A stretch of 64,000 bases of DNA from Lutimaribacter pacificus (GCF_900142185.1 NZ_FQZZ01000009.1:1-64000), one strand, 5' to 3'. Positions 34,207 through 42,937 are shown, counted from the first letter of the stretch. The notes: a model not told the origin generated them from the letters alone. Numbers and translations: made by a program.

Positions 34207-35504
34207 TGGCTGCCTCATACCTTCCAATCCTTGTCATGTCGGTCGGGCTGATCGTGATGTTCGCCCTGTCGGTGCCGATATATATCAGCTTTCTTTGCTG
34301 CAACCTGATGGCCGTGATGCTGATGATGGGGCCGGCCGGATCGGTGCTGTTCGTCAACTCGATCTCGTCCACCGCAACATCCTACACGCTGGTGCCGCTG
34401 CCGGCCTTCATCCTGATGGGTGAAATCCTATACCGGGGGAATGCCGTGGGTCAGATGCTGACCGCGACCGATCGCCTGATCGGCGGATTCCGGGGGCGCC
34501 ATTTCGTGCTGGGCATGTCGATCTCGACCATCCTTGCCACGATGTCGGGCTCTGCAATGGGGTCTGCGGCGATGCTGTCGCGTTCGGTTTACCCGGAAAT
34601 GCGTTCGCGTGGATACGATCAGAAAATGTCGGTCGGCGTGCTGATCGGCGGGGCCTGTCTTGCCCCGATCATCCCGCCAAGCGTGCTGGCCATCCTGATC
34701 TCGATCCTTGCGCAAATGTCGGTCAAGGACATGTTCGTTGCGGGTATCATACCCGGGCTCATGATCTTTGGCATGATCATCGTCTATATCCTGGTCCGGG
34801 TCGCCCTGCGCCCCGACATCGCGCCCATCGACGAAGATTACAGGCGCCCCTCGGCCCGCGAAATCATCGGGGCCATCGGCAAGCTGCTGCCCTTTACACT
34901 GGTTATCATCTTTGTCGTCGGCTCCATCATACTCGGAATCGCAACCCCCATCGAATCCGCCGTGGCCGGCGTGTTCGGGGCGATGATCGTCGCGCTGATC
35001 TTTGGCCGGCTGTCGCTGCGGATGATGATCGACGCCCTGCAATCCACGACCCTCACGACGACCATGGTCATCGTCATCATGTTCTCGTCGCAGCTGTTCA
35101 CGCAGTTGCTGGGTTTCAGCGGGACAAGCCGCCTGATCAGTTCGGTGGTTGCCGACCTCGATCTGCCCGACCCGGTCATGCTGCTGATAATGATGGCGAT
35201 TCCCTTCGTGCTTTGCATGCTGCTCGACGAGATCGCGGCGATGCTGATCCTGATCCCGATCTACCTCACGATCCTGCCGCATATGGAAATCGAGCCGATC
35301 GCCTTCTGGGTTCTGTTCCTGATCAACATGACCGTTGGTGCAATGACGCCGCCTGTCGGGTATGTGCTGTTCGTGATCCGGGGGGTCATCGGAGATATCT
35401 CGATGCAGACGATCTTTTCCGCTGTTCTGCCCTATGTCCTGATCTTTCTGCTGGCCATGGTGATCCTGGCAACCTTCCCGCAGCTTCTGACCATGCTGTT
35501 ATAG
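34206..35504 (+). CDS. TRAP transporter large permease (DctM family)
   Basis: 432 residues with about 12-13 membrane segments. DctM landmarks: PLPAFILMGEILYRGN near residue 60, GSAMGSAAMLSRSVYPEMRSRGYD near 115, GACLAPIIPPSVLAILIS near 149, GIATPIESAVAGVFGAM near 240, and the C-terminal MTVGAMTPPVGYVLFVIRGV near 376. It is the ion-coupled channel of the TRAP system formed with the DctQ-like subunit and the DctP-like receptor. The start overlaps the dctQ stop. Confidence 0.9.
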   Translation: MAASYLPILVMSVGLIVMFALSVPIYISFLCCNLMAVMLMMGPAGSVLFVNSISSTATSYTLVPLPAFILMGEILYRGNAVGQMLTATDRLIGGFRGRHFVLGMSISTILATMSGSAMGSAAMLSRSVYPEMRSRGYDQKMSVGVLIGGACLAPIIPPSVLAILISILAQMSVKDMFVAGIIPGLMIFGMIIVYILVRVALRPDIAPIDEDYRRPSAREIIGAIGKLLPFTLVIIFVVGSIILGIATPIESAVAGVFGAMIVALIFGRLSLRMMIDALQSTTLTTTMVIVIMFSSQLFTQLLGFSGTSRLISSVVADLDLPDPVMLLIMMAIPFVLCMLLDEIAAMLILIPIYLTILPHMEIEPIAFWVLFLINMTVGAMTPPVGYVLFVIRGVIGDISMQTIFSAVLPYVLIFLLAMVILATFPQLLTMLL

Positions 35505-35553
35505 ACCCTGCGCGCGACCCGCCCGCGGCAGGCGGGCAAAACAAGACAGGATC

Positions 35554-35572
35554 GCCCCCGCCGGGCGGGGGC
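35554..35572. other. GC-rich hairpin after dctM
   Basis: GCCCCCGC-CGG-GCGGGGGC, an 8-bp perfect stem with a 3-base loop and no T tract, lies in the 130-base gap between dctM and the flavin reductase. A smaller stem (GCCCGC…GCGGGC) lies just upstream. It resembles the other intercistronic hairpins of this window and may shape relative expression. Confidence 0.5.
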
Positions 35573-35634
35573 AGATCACGCGGTTTTCCCCGGGGCCTCC
35601 CGACGCCGCAATCCGATCATGAAGGAGCAAGGCA

Positions 35635-36405
35635 ATGCAACTTGGTATCACCGATCTGGGCGTGTTCGAACTGTCCGATCCCTGGGAGTTCACACGGCTC
35701 GAACTGGTGGTCGACCCGATGGAGCCGGACCGCTTCCGGCACCTGGCCGCGCGGTTGGGCGATCTTGAGGGCGACGAGCATATCTGGCTGGCGCCCGGGG
35801 TCCTGAAATTCCTCAGCCACGAGGCCAGCAACCCGGACTGGGTTGCCGGGTTCGATGCCATGATCGCCAGGGCCGCGGAATTCGGCTGGGTGAAAGACGG
35901 GAAGGTGCGTGCCCATATCGTCCGCGGCGCACCCCCCGCGCGGGTGACGAGCGATCAGTTCCGCGATGCCATGCGCCGCCTTGCCGCCAGCGTATGCGCC
36001 GTCACGACCGGCACGATGAAAGACCCTGCCGGCATGGTGGCGTCCAGCGTGGTGTCGATCTGCGCCGAACCGCCCGCTCTGGGGGTGTTTGTCCATAAAA
36101 CCAGCTCATCCCTTCCGCGCCTGGTCGAGGAGGGTCGCTTTGCCGTCAATATCCTGGCCAAGCAGCATGCCGACCTGCTGCCACAATTCACCAAGGCGCC
36201 GCAGGGGTCCGCCCGGTTCGAAGGGACGGATTGGACACCGGGGCCGATGGGGTTGCCCACGCTGGCGTCCGCGCTGGCCAGTATCGAATGCAGGATCGCG
36301 ACCACCATCACACTGGGCACTCATCTTCTGCTTGTCGGACGTGTCCAAACGACCCACACGCAAGACGCCGAGCCGATGGTGTATTTCGATGCGGGTGTCC
36401 TTTGA
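35635..36405 (+). CDS. Flavin reductase family protein with N-terminal extension
   Basis: 256 residues. From about residue 102 the protein is a flavin reductase/HpaC-like split-barrel: FRDAMRRLAASVCAVTTG, MVASSVVSICAEPPALGVFVHKTSSS, FAVNILAKQHADL, and the late HLLLVGRVQTTH (cited by parts). The first ~100 residues (ITDLGVFELSDPWEFTRLEL; HIWLAPGVLKFLSHEAS) are not part of the standard ~160-residue reductase and are not recognised. It probably supplies reduced FMN to the LLM monooxygenase at 30752. The start ATG follows AAGGAG. Confidence 0.85.
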   Translation: MQLGITDLGVFELSDPWEFTRLELVVDPMEPDRFRHLAARLGDLEGDEHIWLAPGVLKFLSHEASNPDWVAGFDAMIARAAEFGWVKDGKVRAHIVRGAPPARVTSDQFRDAMRRLAASVCAVTTGTMKDPAGMVASSVVSICAEPPALGVFVHKTSSSLPRLVEEGRFAVNILAKQHADLLPQFTKAPQGSARFEGTDWTPGPMGLPTLASALASIECRIATTITLGTHLLLVGRVQTTHTQDAEPMVYFDAGVL

Positions 36406-36434
36406 AACCCGCCGCCAACCAAGGAGACGCCGGC

Positions 36435-37211
36435 ATGTCCCCCCTCTTTTCTCTCGCTGGCCGTGTGGCCGTGATCACCGGATCCTCCCGCGGGATCGGC
36501 TTTGCCATCGGTATGGAAATGGCGCGTTCGGGGGCGCAGGTGGTCATTTCCTCGCGCAACCAGGCGGCCTGTGACGCGGCTGCTGCCGAGATCAACGCCG
36601 CGACAGGGCGCGAGGCGGCCAGCCCCTTTGCCGCAAGCATTTCCGACAAGGAAGCGCTGCGCGCGCTTGTCGCCCATGCCGAAAGCACCTTCGGCAAGGT
36701 CGACATCCTGGTGTGCAACGCGGCAAGCAACCCGTATTACGGCCCGCTGGCCGAGATCCCCGACGACAGGTTTCGCAAGATCCTCGACAACAACATCGTA
36801 GCCAACAACTGGCTGATCGGAATGGTCCTGCCGCAGATGCGCGCCCGGCAGGATGGGGCGATCATCATCGTGTCGTCCATCGGCGGGTTCGTCGGGTCGC
36901 CCGTCATCGGGGCCTATAACATCTCCAAGGCGGCTGACATGCAGCTTGCGCGCAATCTTGCCGTGGAATGCGGGGGCGACAACATCCGGGTGAACTGCAT
37001 CGCGCCCGGCCTGATCAAGACCGCTTTCTCGAAGGCGCTCTGGGACGATCCCGAAACCTATGACACCTATATGCGCGGCACCCCCCTGAAGCGTGCCGGC
37101 ACGCCGGAGGAAATTGCTGGGGCGGCGGTTTTCCTTGCCGGGCCGGCCGGGTCGTTCGTGACGGGGCAAACGATTGTCGTCGATGGCGGCACCACCATTC
37201 AGGGCATCTGA
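36435..37211 (+). CDS. SDR-family oxidoreductase
   Basis: 258-residue classical short-chain dehydrogenase. NAD(P) motif TGSSRGIGFAIGMEMARSG near residue 15, NNA-like segment CNAASNPYYGPL near 92, catalytic Ser in VSSIGGFVGSP near 145, and YNISK (Tyr/Lys) near 160; C-terminal GSFVTGQTIVVDGGTT. The DHRS4-like IAPGLIKTAFSKALW segment is visible. The ATG follows AAGGAG. It follows the flavin reductase closely and probably oxidises or reduces an alcohol/ketone intermediate. Confidence 0.9.
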   Translation: MSPLFSLAGRVAVITGSSRGIGFAIGMEMARSGAQVVISSRNQAACDAAAAEINAATGREAASPFAASISDKEALRALVAHAESTFGKVDILVCNAASNPYYGPLAEIPDDRFRKILDNNIVANNWLIGMVLPQMRARQDGAIIIVSSIGGFVGSPVIGAYNISKAADMQLARNLAVECGGDNIRVNCIAPGLIKTAFSKALWDDPETYDTYMRGTPLKRAGTPEEIAGAAVFLAGPAGSFVTGQTIVVDGGTTIQGI

Positions 37212-37268
37212 CCAGACAGAGGCGGGGCCTTGCCCGCAACGCAATATGACAGCGAAAGGAAAATCGAC

Positions 37269-38393
37269 ATGGATCGCGCAGCGCCGCTCAGAACACGCAG
37301 ACTGCTCAGCCGGATTTCGGACGACGGCGAATTGCATGCATGGATCGAGCATTGCGACGTCCCGCCACCCGGCCCGGGCGAAATCACAGTTCGACTGGAA
37401 GCCCGCCCCATTCATTCCTCGGACATGAACGTGATGTTCGGCCCGGCCGATTTCAGCAGGGCGATGAAATCGGGAACCGCCGACGCCCCCGAAATCAGGG
37501 TGCCGCTCAGGGCCGGGGCAATGGCGGGCCAGAAACTCCGGGTCGGGCAGCTGATCGAGCCGGGAATGGAGGGCGCGGGTACTGTCCTCGACACCGGCGA
37601 GGGAGCCGAGCACCTTGCCGGCAATCGCGTGGCCGTATGGGGCAAAAGCACCTATCGCGACATCCAGGTGTTCTCGGCGTCCTCTTGCCTGGAACTGCCC
37701 GATGACGTGACGCTGGAAGACGGGGCCGCTGCCTTCGTGAACCCGCTGACCGCGCTTGGCCTTCTCGAAACCGCGAAGGCCGAAGGGCACAAGGCATTGA
37801 TCAACACGGCTGCCGCCTCGAATATCGGCCATATGCTGATCCGGCTGTGCCACGAAGACGGGCTTGCCCTGGTCAGCGTGGTGCGGCGCCCCGAACTGGC
37901 TGCGGAACTGCGCGCCCTTGGCGCGGACCATGTTGTCGACACGTCCGCGGACGACGCCGACGCGCAGCTTGTCGACGCCATCGGCGCGACCGGCGCCAGG
38001 CTCTGCTTCGATGCGGTGGGCGGAAAGCTGACCGGCCGCATTCTGGAATGCATCGAAACCAGCGCCCGTGCCTCCATGACGCAATTCAGCAATTACGGAA
38101 GCCAGGACCCCCGGCAATGTTACATATATGGCGCGCTCGACCCGTCCCCGATCGAGATTCCGCGCACGGCTGGATTGTTCTGGTCCTGTCAGGGCTGGCT
38201 GCTTTTCCCGTATCTCGAAACACTCGGCCCCGAAAAGACCGCCGAACTGCTTGCGCGCGTCCGCAGGGGGCTGGGCACGACGTTCCGGGGCCAGTTCTCG
38301 AACAGGATCGAATTGACGGATGTGCTGCGCCTCGACGCGATCAACACGTTCTTCGCGCGCGGAACCGGCTCCAAGACGCTGATCACCGGATGA
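37269..38393 (+). CDS. MDR-family zinc-free oxidoreductase (quinone/enoyl reductase-like)
   Basis: 374 residues of the medium-chain reductase fold. The N-terminal GroES-like domain includes RPIHSSDMNVMFGPADF near residue 50. There is no Cys or His-Glu pair for catalytic zinc (MEGAGTVLDTGEG replaces GHEx). The coenzyme domain has LINTAAASNIGHMLIRLCHEDG near 178, resembling MECR/ETR1-type enoyl reductases rather than alcohol dehydrogenases. An NADPH-dependent reduction of an activated C=C bond is likely. The ATG at 37269 has AAGGA ten bases upstream. It is part of the flavin-monooxygenase island by position and direction. Confidence 0.8.
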   Translation: MDRAAPLRTRRLLSRISDDGELHAWIEHCDVPPPGPGEITVRLEARPIHSSDMNVMFGPADFSRAMKSGTADAPEIRVPLRAGAMAGQKLRVGQLIEPGMEGAGTVLDTGEGAEHLAGNRVAVWGKSTYRDIQVFSASSCLELPDDVTLEDGAAAFVNPLTALGLLETAKAEGHKALINTAAASNIGHMLIRLCHEDGLALVSVVRRPELAAELRALGADHVVDTSADDADAQLVDAIGATGARLCFDAVGGKLTGRILECIETSARASMTQFSNYGSQDPRQCYIYGALDPSPIEIPRTAGLFWSCQGWLLFPYLETLGPEKTAELLARVRRGLGTTFRGQFSNRIELTDVLRLDAINTFFARGTGSKTLITG

Positions 38394-38430
38394 AACCGCA
38401 CCTGGCCACAGTTCACGGGAGGATGACGCA

Positions 38431-39219
38431 GTGACCCAGAGGTTTAGCGGAAAGGTCGTGGCCCTCACGGCAGCGGCATCGGGCATCGGGCTTGCCGCCC
38501 TGGAAAGATTTGCCGCCGAAGGGGCCATGATCTGTGCCTCGGATATTTCGCTGGAGGCGTTGAAAACGGCCGTTGCACCACTGGCGCTGCCGGAAGACCG
38601 GCTTTTGCTGCGGGAATGCGACGTGACCGACATCGGGCAGGTCCAGTCCTTTATCGACGATGGCGTTCGGCGGTTCGGTCGGCTGGATGTTCTGGTGAAC
38701 AATGCCGGCACGGGGGCGCTGGCCTATGTGACCGAACTGGACCAGGAGGCGTGGCACAAGGTTATCGCGGTGACCCTGGATTCTGTTTTCTACGCGTGCC
38801 GGGCGGCCATGCCGCACCTGGCCCGGACGCAAGGCGCGGTGGTGAACACCGCGTCGATTTCTGGCCTGTTCGGCGACAATGGCCTGTTCGCCTATAACGC
38901 GGCGAAAGGCGGGGTGGTCAACCTGACCCGTGCACTGGCCGTCGATCATGCGCCGGAGAACGTGCGCGTCAACGCGGTGTGCCCTGGCCTGACAGCGACC
39001 CCCCGCACCGCGTGGATGATGGAGGATACCGAGATCAGGGCCGAGTATGATCGCAGGCTTCCCATGGGGCGGCCCGGCACGCCGGATGAAATGGCGGCCG
39101 CAATCGCCTTTCTTGCTTCGTCGGACGCCTCTTACATCACCGGGGTCAATCTTGCGGTTGACGGTGGGCTGACCGCGGCAACGAACCAGCCGGCCTTCGG
39201 GCGGCTTCGGAAACAGTGA
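38431..39219 (+). CDS. SDR-family oxidoreductase
   Basis: 262-residue classical SDR. Cofactor motif TAAASGIGLAALERFAAEG near residue 13 (TAAASGIG, a variant of TGxxxGIG), NNAGTG near 90, Ser in NTASISGLFGDNG near 140, YNAAKGG near 155, and a DGG tail (LAVDGGLTAA). The GTG start has GGGAGGA seven bases upstream. It is the last gene of the island; the strong inverted repeat at 39301 follows 81 bases later. Confidence 0.88.
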   Translation: MTQRFSGKVVALTAAASGIGLAALERFAAEGAMICASDISLEALKTAVAPLALPEDRLLLRECDVTDIGQVQSFIDDGVRRFGRLDVLVNNAGTGALAYVTELDQEAWHKVIAVTLDSVFYACRAAMPHLARTQGAVVNTASISGLFGDNGLFAYNAAKGGVVNLTRALAVDHAPENVRVNAVCPGLTATPRTAWMMEDTEIRAEYDRRLPMGRPGTPDEMAAAIAFLASSDASYITGVNLAVDGGLTAATNQPAFGRLRKQ

Positions 39220-39300
39220 TCACGGCAGATCAGGGGCCAGCCCGTCCGACAGCGCGACATCGCGGGTGACTGTCCGGGCCCGATGACGGGGTTTCATGCC

Positions 39301-39345
39301 GATATGCATGGGATCATGCCCACAGATTGTGATCCCATGCATATC
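39301..39345. repeat. Large perfect inverted repeat (16-bp arms)
   Basis: GATATGCATGGGATCA (39301-39316) is followed after 13 bases by its exact reverse complement (39330-39345). It is the longest perfect repeat arm found in the window and has moderate GC. No T tract follows. The surrounding 39220-39641 region has no supported gene. It may be a bidirectional transcription stop for the island, a protein-binding site, or the trace of a small mobile element. Confidence 0.7.
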
Positions 39346-39641
39346 GCCAGTTCAGGCGCGCATGGGCTGTCGCGTGCCCCCGAACAGGCGCCCGGGGACA
39401 ATTTAAACTTGTATCCGCGCTCCCTTTTCCATAGACGGGCCGCGTCTGGTGAGTGAGGCGCGGCCTGTTTCCCCCTATCCCTGGGCGCGCCGTATGGGGC
39501 TTTGCGGCCTGGTGGTCCGGTGATGTCCGGGCAGGTGCCGGAGCCTTCGGTTTTTTTTGCCCGTTGCCTCAGGCGTTTGATGCCTTCCTCCTTCGCGGAT
39601 GCCGCGACCGCGCATTCCAAATTGGGCACTTTTGCCAAGCC

Positions 39642-41423
39642 ATGACCTGTCTGACGAACCTGGCCCTTGCCGCCCCCTCTGCCGTTGCCGCCCTCTTGTG
39701 GGTGATCTGCGCCGCTATCCTGATCTGGGTTATCCGTCACCATCGCTTTGCGGGGAAAACCGCCTTTGTCCTGACGCTGAGCGCGATGCTGTGGTGGTTG
39801 TTCACGGTGGTGTTCGATATTGGCGCACGAAGCGAAGCGTGCAAGGTCGGCTGGTCGCTGGTTGCCTGGCCGGGGATCACGTTGCTTCCCATCGCCTGGG
39901 CGTTCTTCGTCTACGACTATACCCTGAACACGCAAGAGAAACGCCAGTTGGTCCGGCGACTGCTCTATCTCGGTCTGCCGTGCCTGGTGGGGCTCATTGC
40001 CCTGACCAATGGCCGGACGCAGCTTCTCTACGGCACCGGCACCCGGCTCGTGACCGAGGGCGGGCGGGCATATGTGATCTTCGACCACGGGCCGCTTTTC
40101 TATACCGTCGCCGCGGGGCTTTACATCTTTGTCCTGAGCGCCCTGGGCGTGCTGGCCTATGCCTTTCTCAAGGCCAAGAAAAGCATCCGGCCCTTCCTGG
40201 GCGTCCTGATCTTGATTACCGCCGCCCCCCTGTCGGCCAACCTGGCCTATATCGGCTGGGGCGTTACCATATACGGGTTCGACCCGACCCCGTTCATGTT
40301 CGCCGTGGCGCTGATCGCGCTGAGCTGGCTGATCGTGAACAACACCATGATGGATACCGCCGCGCAGGGGCGGAGCGTGCTGTTCTACGCGACGCAGGAC
40401 CCGGTGATCCTGATGGATGCGGGCGGCCGGTTCGTCGGCGCGAACTCGGCCGCGAAGGCAACCTTCGGAAAGTCGCTCCCGCGCGAGGGGGAGCCGCTCG
40501 ACCGGCTGGGCCTGATCGGTCCGGTCCTTGCCGGTTTCGCGGAAACGGGTGAGCTGAAATGCGACGATCCCATCCGGTACATGGGGCGCGTGTTCGATCC
40601 GCGCGCGCTTCCGATCGAAAGCCCGGTCCAGACGAAGGGCAACCTGCTGGGCTGGGTGGTGTCCCTTGTCGACATCACCGAAAGGGAGCGTTCAGCCGAA
40701 GCCCTGCGCGAGGCATTGGCCAATGCCGAGGCGGCCAACCAGGCGAAATCCCAGTTCATGGCGATGATCAGCCACGAATTGCGGACACCTTTGACATCGG
40801 TGAAAGGCGGGCTGGACCTGGCGCTGAACGGGGTCGTCGGTGAGCTGGGCGACCCTTTGAAGAACGTGTTGACCATCGCGCAGCGAAACAGCCTCCGGCT
40901 GATCAAGCTCATTGACGATGTCCTTGACCTGCAAAAGCTCGACCTCAGCACGATAACGCTCGAGTCCGAGGATCTGGATGCGGGCGGTTTCCTGCGGGAC
41001 ATGGTCGAGGAATACGACGCCTATGCCGACGCGTCCGGTGTTCGGATCGTGATCGTCTCGGACGATCCGGGGGTGACGCTGCGCGCCGATCCCTACCGGC
41101 TGAAGCAGGTCGTCGGAAACGTGATATCGAACGCGGTAAAGTTCTCGGCCAGGGGGGCGCAGGTGGAATGTGCGGCCGGGGTCGTCGGCTCAGCCCTGCG
41201 GTTTTCGATCAGGGACAGCGGCATCGGCATTCCCGAGGGTCAGGAAGACAGGGTTTTCGGACGGTTCAACCAGATCGAAAGCGCGGCGTCGCATGTCTCT
41301 GGCGGATCGGGGCTGGGTATGCATATCGCCAAGCTCCTGATCGAACGGATGGGCGGCGCGATTTCCTATGAAAGCCGTTTGGGCGTGGGCACCACGTTCC
41401 ATATCGACATCCCGCTTTCATGA
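39642..41423 (+). CDS. Membrane sensor histidine kinase (7TM input, PAS, HisKA, HATPase)
   Basis: 593 residues from the ATG at 39642. Residues 1-~230 contain about seven hydrophobic segments like the histidine-kinase 7TM sensor region (LLWVICAAILIWVIRHH; PLFYTVAAGLYIFVLSALGVLAY, cited by parts). A PAS-like domain follows (FYATQDPVILMDAGGRFVGANSAAK near 250). HisKA has phospho-His in FMAMISHELRTPLTSVKGG near 377, and HATPase_c motifs are NVISNAVKFSA near 490, DSGIGIP near 525 and GSGLGMHIAKLLIE near 555. No response regulator gene is nearby, so its partner is elsewhere. The frame is open upstream, but that part is not protein-like and no better start was seen. Confidence 0.88.
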   Translation: MTCLTNLALAAPSAVAALLWVICAAILIWVIRHHRFAGKTAFVLTLSAMLWWLFTVVFDIGARSEACKVGWSLVAWPGITLLPIAWAFFVYDYTLNTQEKRQLVRRLLYLGLPCLVGLIALTNGRTQLLYGTGTRLVTEGGRAYVIFDHGPLFYTVAAGLYIFVLSALGVLAYAFLKAKKSIRPFLGVLILITAAPLSANLAYIGWGVTIYGFDPTPFMFAVALIALSWLIVNNTMMDTAAQGRSVLFYATQDPVILMDAGGRFVGANSAAKATFGKSLPREGEPLDRLGLIGPVLAGFAETGELKCDDPIRYMGRVFDPRALPIESPVQTKGNLLGWVVSLVDITERERSAEALREALANAEAANQAKSQFMAMISHELRTPLTSVKGGLDLALNGVVGELGDPLKNVLTIAQRNSLRLIKLIDDVLDLQKLDLSTITLESEDLDAGGFLRDMVEEYDAYADASGVRIVIVSDDPGVTLRADPYRLKQVVGNVISNAVKFSARGAQVECAAGVVGSALRFSIRDSGIGIPEGQEDRVFGRFNQIESAASHVSGGSGLGMHIAKLLIERMGGAISYESRLGVGTTFHIDIPLS

Positions 41424-41494
41424 GAGGGTGATGCCGGAGCGGGCGGGGGGCAGTCAAGATAGGTGCCCGGTCCGAGACCTTTCCCGTAAATGCG

Positions 41495-41998
41495 TTACCC
41501 GACCAGTTTCTTCAGCAGCGCGGCAAGTCTCCGGGTTTCCGTCGGAGAGAGGTTTTCGGAGATGAAGTCCGAAATGCAATGCCCGTGCCCTTCCAACTGC
41601 CCGGCAACCGCCCGGCCTTCTTCCGTCAGGCACAGGCAGCGGGAGCGTTTGTCCTTCGGGTTTACCTGAACCGTTACCAGGTTTCGGCCGACGAGGCGGG
41701 CGATCATGGGGTTGAGCGTGGGCATGTCGATGGAGGTAAAGGCCGAAAGCGCACTGAAGGAAATGCCCGGAAACCGGCCGATCGTCGTCAGCGTGGCGAA
41801 TTGCGTGGTGGTGATCGACGACTGGCCGGCAATCTCGGCCATGTAATTGTTGAAACGGCTCACGGCATACTGGTTCGCCGAACGCAGCAGAAAGCCGATG
41901 CTTTCCTGCAGGTCATAGGCTTGCCGGACCGGTTCCGCCGTGTGCGAGTTGGCGGGCTGCGTCTTGTTTTCGGCCTCTGCGTTTCCGGCGGTGTCCAT
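41495..41998 (-). CDS. MarR-family transcriptional regulator
   Basis: 167 residues. The winged helix is clear: ITTTQFATLTTIGRFPGISFSALSAFTSIDMPTLNPMIARLVGRNLV near residues 62-108 (cited by parts), and the wing NPKDKRSRCLCLTEEGRAVAGQ near 112. The N-terminal ~25 residues are polar and non-conserved. It is divergent from the isochorismatase-like gene and ABC importer operon, whose start region holds a palindrome (42208-42224). It is therefore a likely repressor of that operon (inference). Confidence 0.9.
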   Translation of the reverse strand: MDTAGNAEAENKTQPANSHTAEPVRQAYDLQESIGFLLRSANQYAVSRFNNYMAEIAGQSSITTTQFATLTTIGRFPGISFSALSAFTSIDMPTLNPMIARLVGRNLVTVQVNPKDKRSRCLCLTEEGRAVAGQLEGHGHCISDFISENLSPTETRRLAALLKKLVG

Positions 41999-42178
41999 TC
42001 AGGGATGGCCTGTCCTGGCTGCACTCGTCATCTGAGCGGTGTCACAATGCTATAGATTTACGCATCATAGGTTGTGCTTTCTGATTGGTAAACCCGGATG
42101 ATATTATATTTTTCAATTGCTTAGGTTTTATTTGTCGCGGTCGAACACGTCACATTTACATCGTAGACGAAATAATTG

Positions 42179-42224
42179 TTGACGCTGATCGAAGCGGATT
42201 ACTATGCTTTTCCTCATAGGAAAA
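42179..42224 (+). promoter_or_regulatory. Promoter and palindrome upstream of the isochorismatase-ABC operon
   Basis: TTGACG at 42179-42184 with TATGCT about 18 bases on gives a possible sigma-70 promoter. Just after it, TTTTCCT-CAT-AGGAAAA (42208-42224) is a perfect 7-bp inverted repeat ending 15 bases before the ATG, well placed to block transcription. The MarR-type regulator divergently encoded at 41998 is the natural ligand. The rest of the spacer (41999-42178) is AT-rich without a gene. Confidence 0.5.
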
Positions 42225-42239
42225 AGGGAGAGGCCACCG

Positions 42240-42893
42240 ATGGATGTGTTTTCGGCCAAACGCTCGGAATCCAACGCCTGGACGTTGGTTCCCGACAGGA
42301 CGGCAGTGCTTGTCGTCGATATGATCCGCGATTTCTGCGACGAAGACGGGCTTATGCCGTTGCCCGGGGCGGAAAGGCTTTATCCCGTGCAGAATGCGAT
42401 TACCGACGCAGCACGTGCGCGCAACGCGATGGTCGGATGGGTCGTGGATTGCCACCGGCCCGGGGTGCGTCAGGACCGGGAATTCCTCAAGCGGACGCCG
42501 CATTGCATCGAGGGCACGCAAGGCGTTGAGGTCATGCCGCAACTTGAACGGGACGCTGGCGATTTCCTGTTCGTCAAGCGGCGATACAGCGCCTTTTTCG
42601 GCACCGACCTCGACCTGACGTTGCGCGACAATCAGATCGACACGCTGATAGTTTTCGGTGTCGTGACGAATATCTGCGTCCGTTCGACGGTGCATGATGC
42701 GTTTTTCAACGGATACCGGGTTGTCGTGCCCCATGATGCCTGCGCGGCAACCGGCCCGAGAGAGCAGGACTCATCGCTTTACGACATCGCAACCCATTTT
42801 GGCGTGGTGACGGATTCGGCCCGGACCATCGCCGCGCTGAAAGGGCAGGGGACATTGGAGAACCTGCCGGAATTCGAAACCGCGCCGACCTGA
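42240..42893 (+). CDS. Isochorismatase-like cysteine hydrolase (amidohydrolase)
   Basis: 217 residues of the cysteine hydrolase superfamily (isochorismatase, nicotinamidase, N-carbamoylsarcosine amidase, ureidoacrylate amidase). Catalytic triad in place: Asp in LVVDMIRDF near residue 26, Lys in FVKRRYSAFFGT near 112, and Cys in VTNICVRSTVHDAF near 145 with the cis-peptide context VVTN. The ATG at 42240 has GGGAGAGG upstream. It heads an operon with a Liv/amide-type ABC importer, so it probably hydrolyses an imported amide or carbamoyl compound, releasing ammonia (inference). Confidence 0.88.
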   Translation: MDVFSAKRSESNAWTLVPDRTAVLVVDMIRDFCDEDGLMPLPGAERLYPVQNAITDAARARNAMVGWVVDCHRPGVRQDREFLKRTPHCIEGTQGVEVMPQLERDAGDFLFVKRRYSAFFGTDLDLTLRDNQIDTLIVFGVVTNICVRSTVHDAFFNGYRVVVPHDACAATGPREQDSSLYDIATHFGVVTDSARTIAALKGQGTLENLPEFETAPT

Positions 42894-42937
42894 CAGGGCT
42901 TGGGCGCCAACCAGATAACAGAACAGGGAGAACGAAA

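Noticed and set aside
39453-39641. In-frame N-terminal extension of the 7TM sensor kinase
   Set aside because: The translation is not protein-like, lacks a ribosome site, and the ATG at 39642 is followed directly by the first membrane helix.
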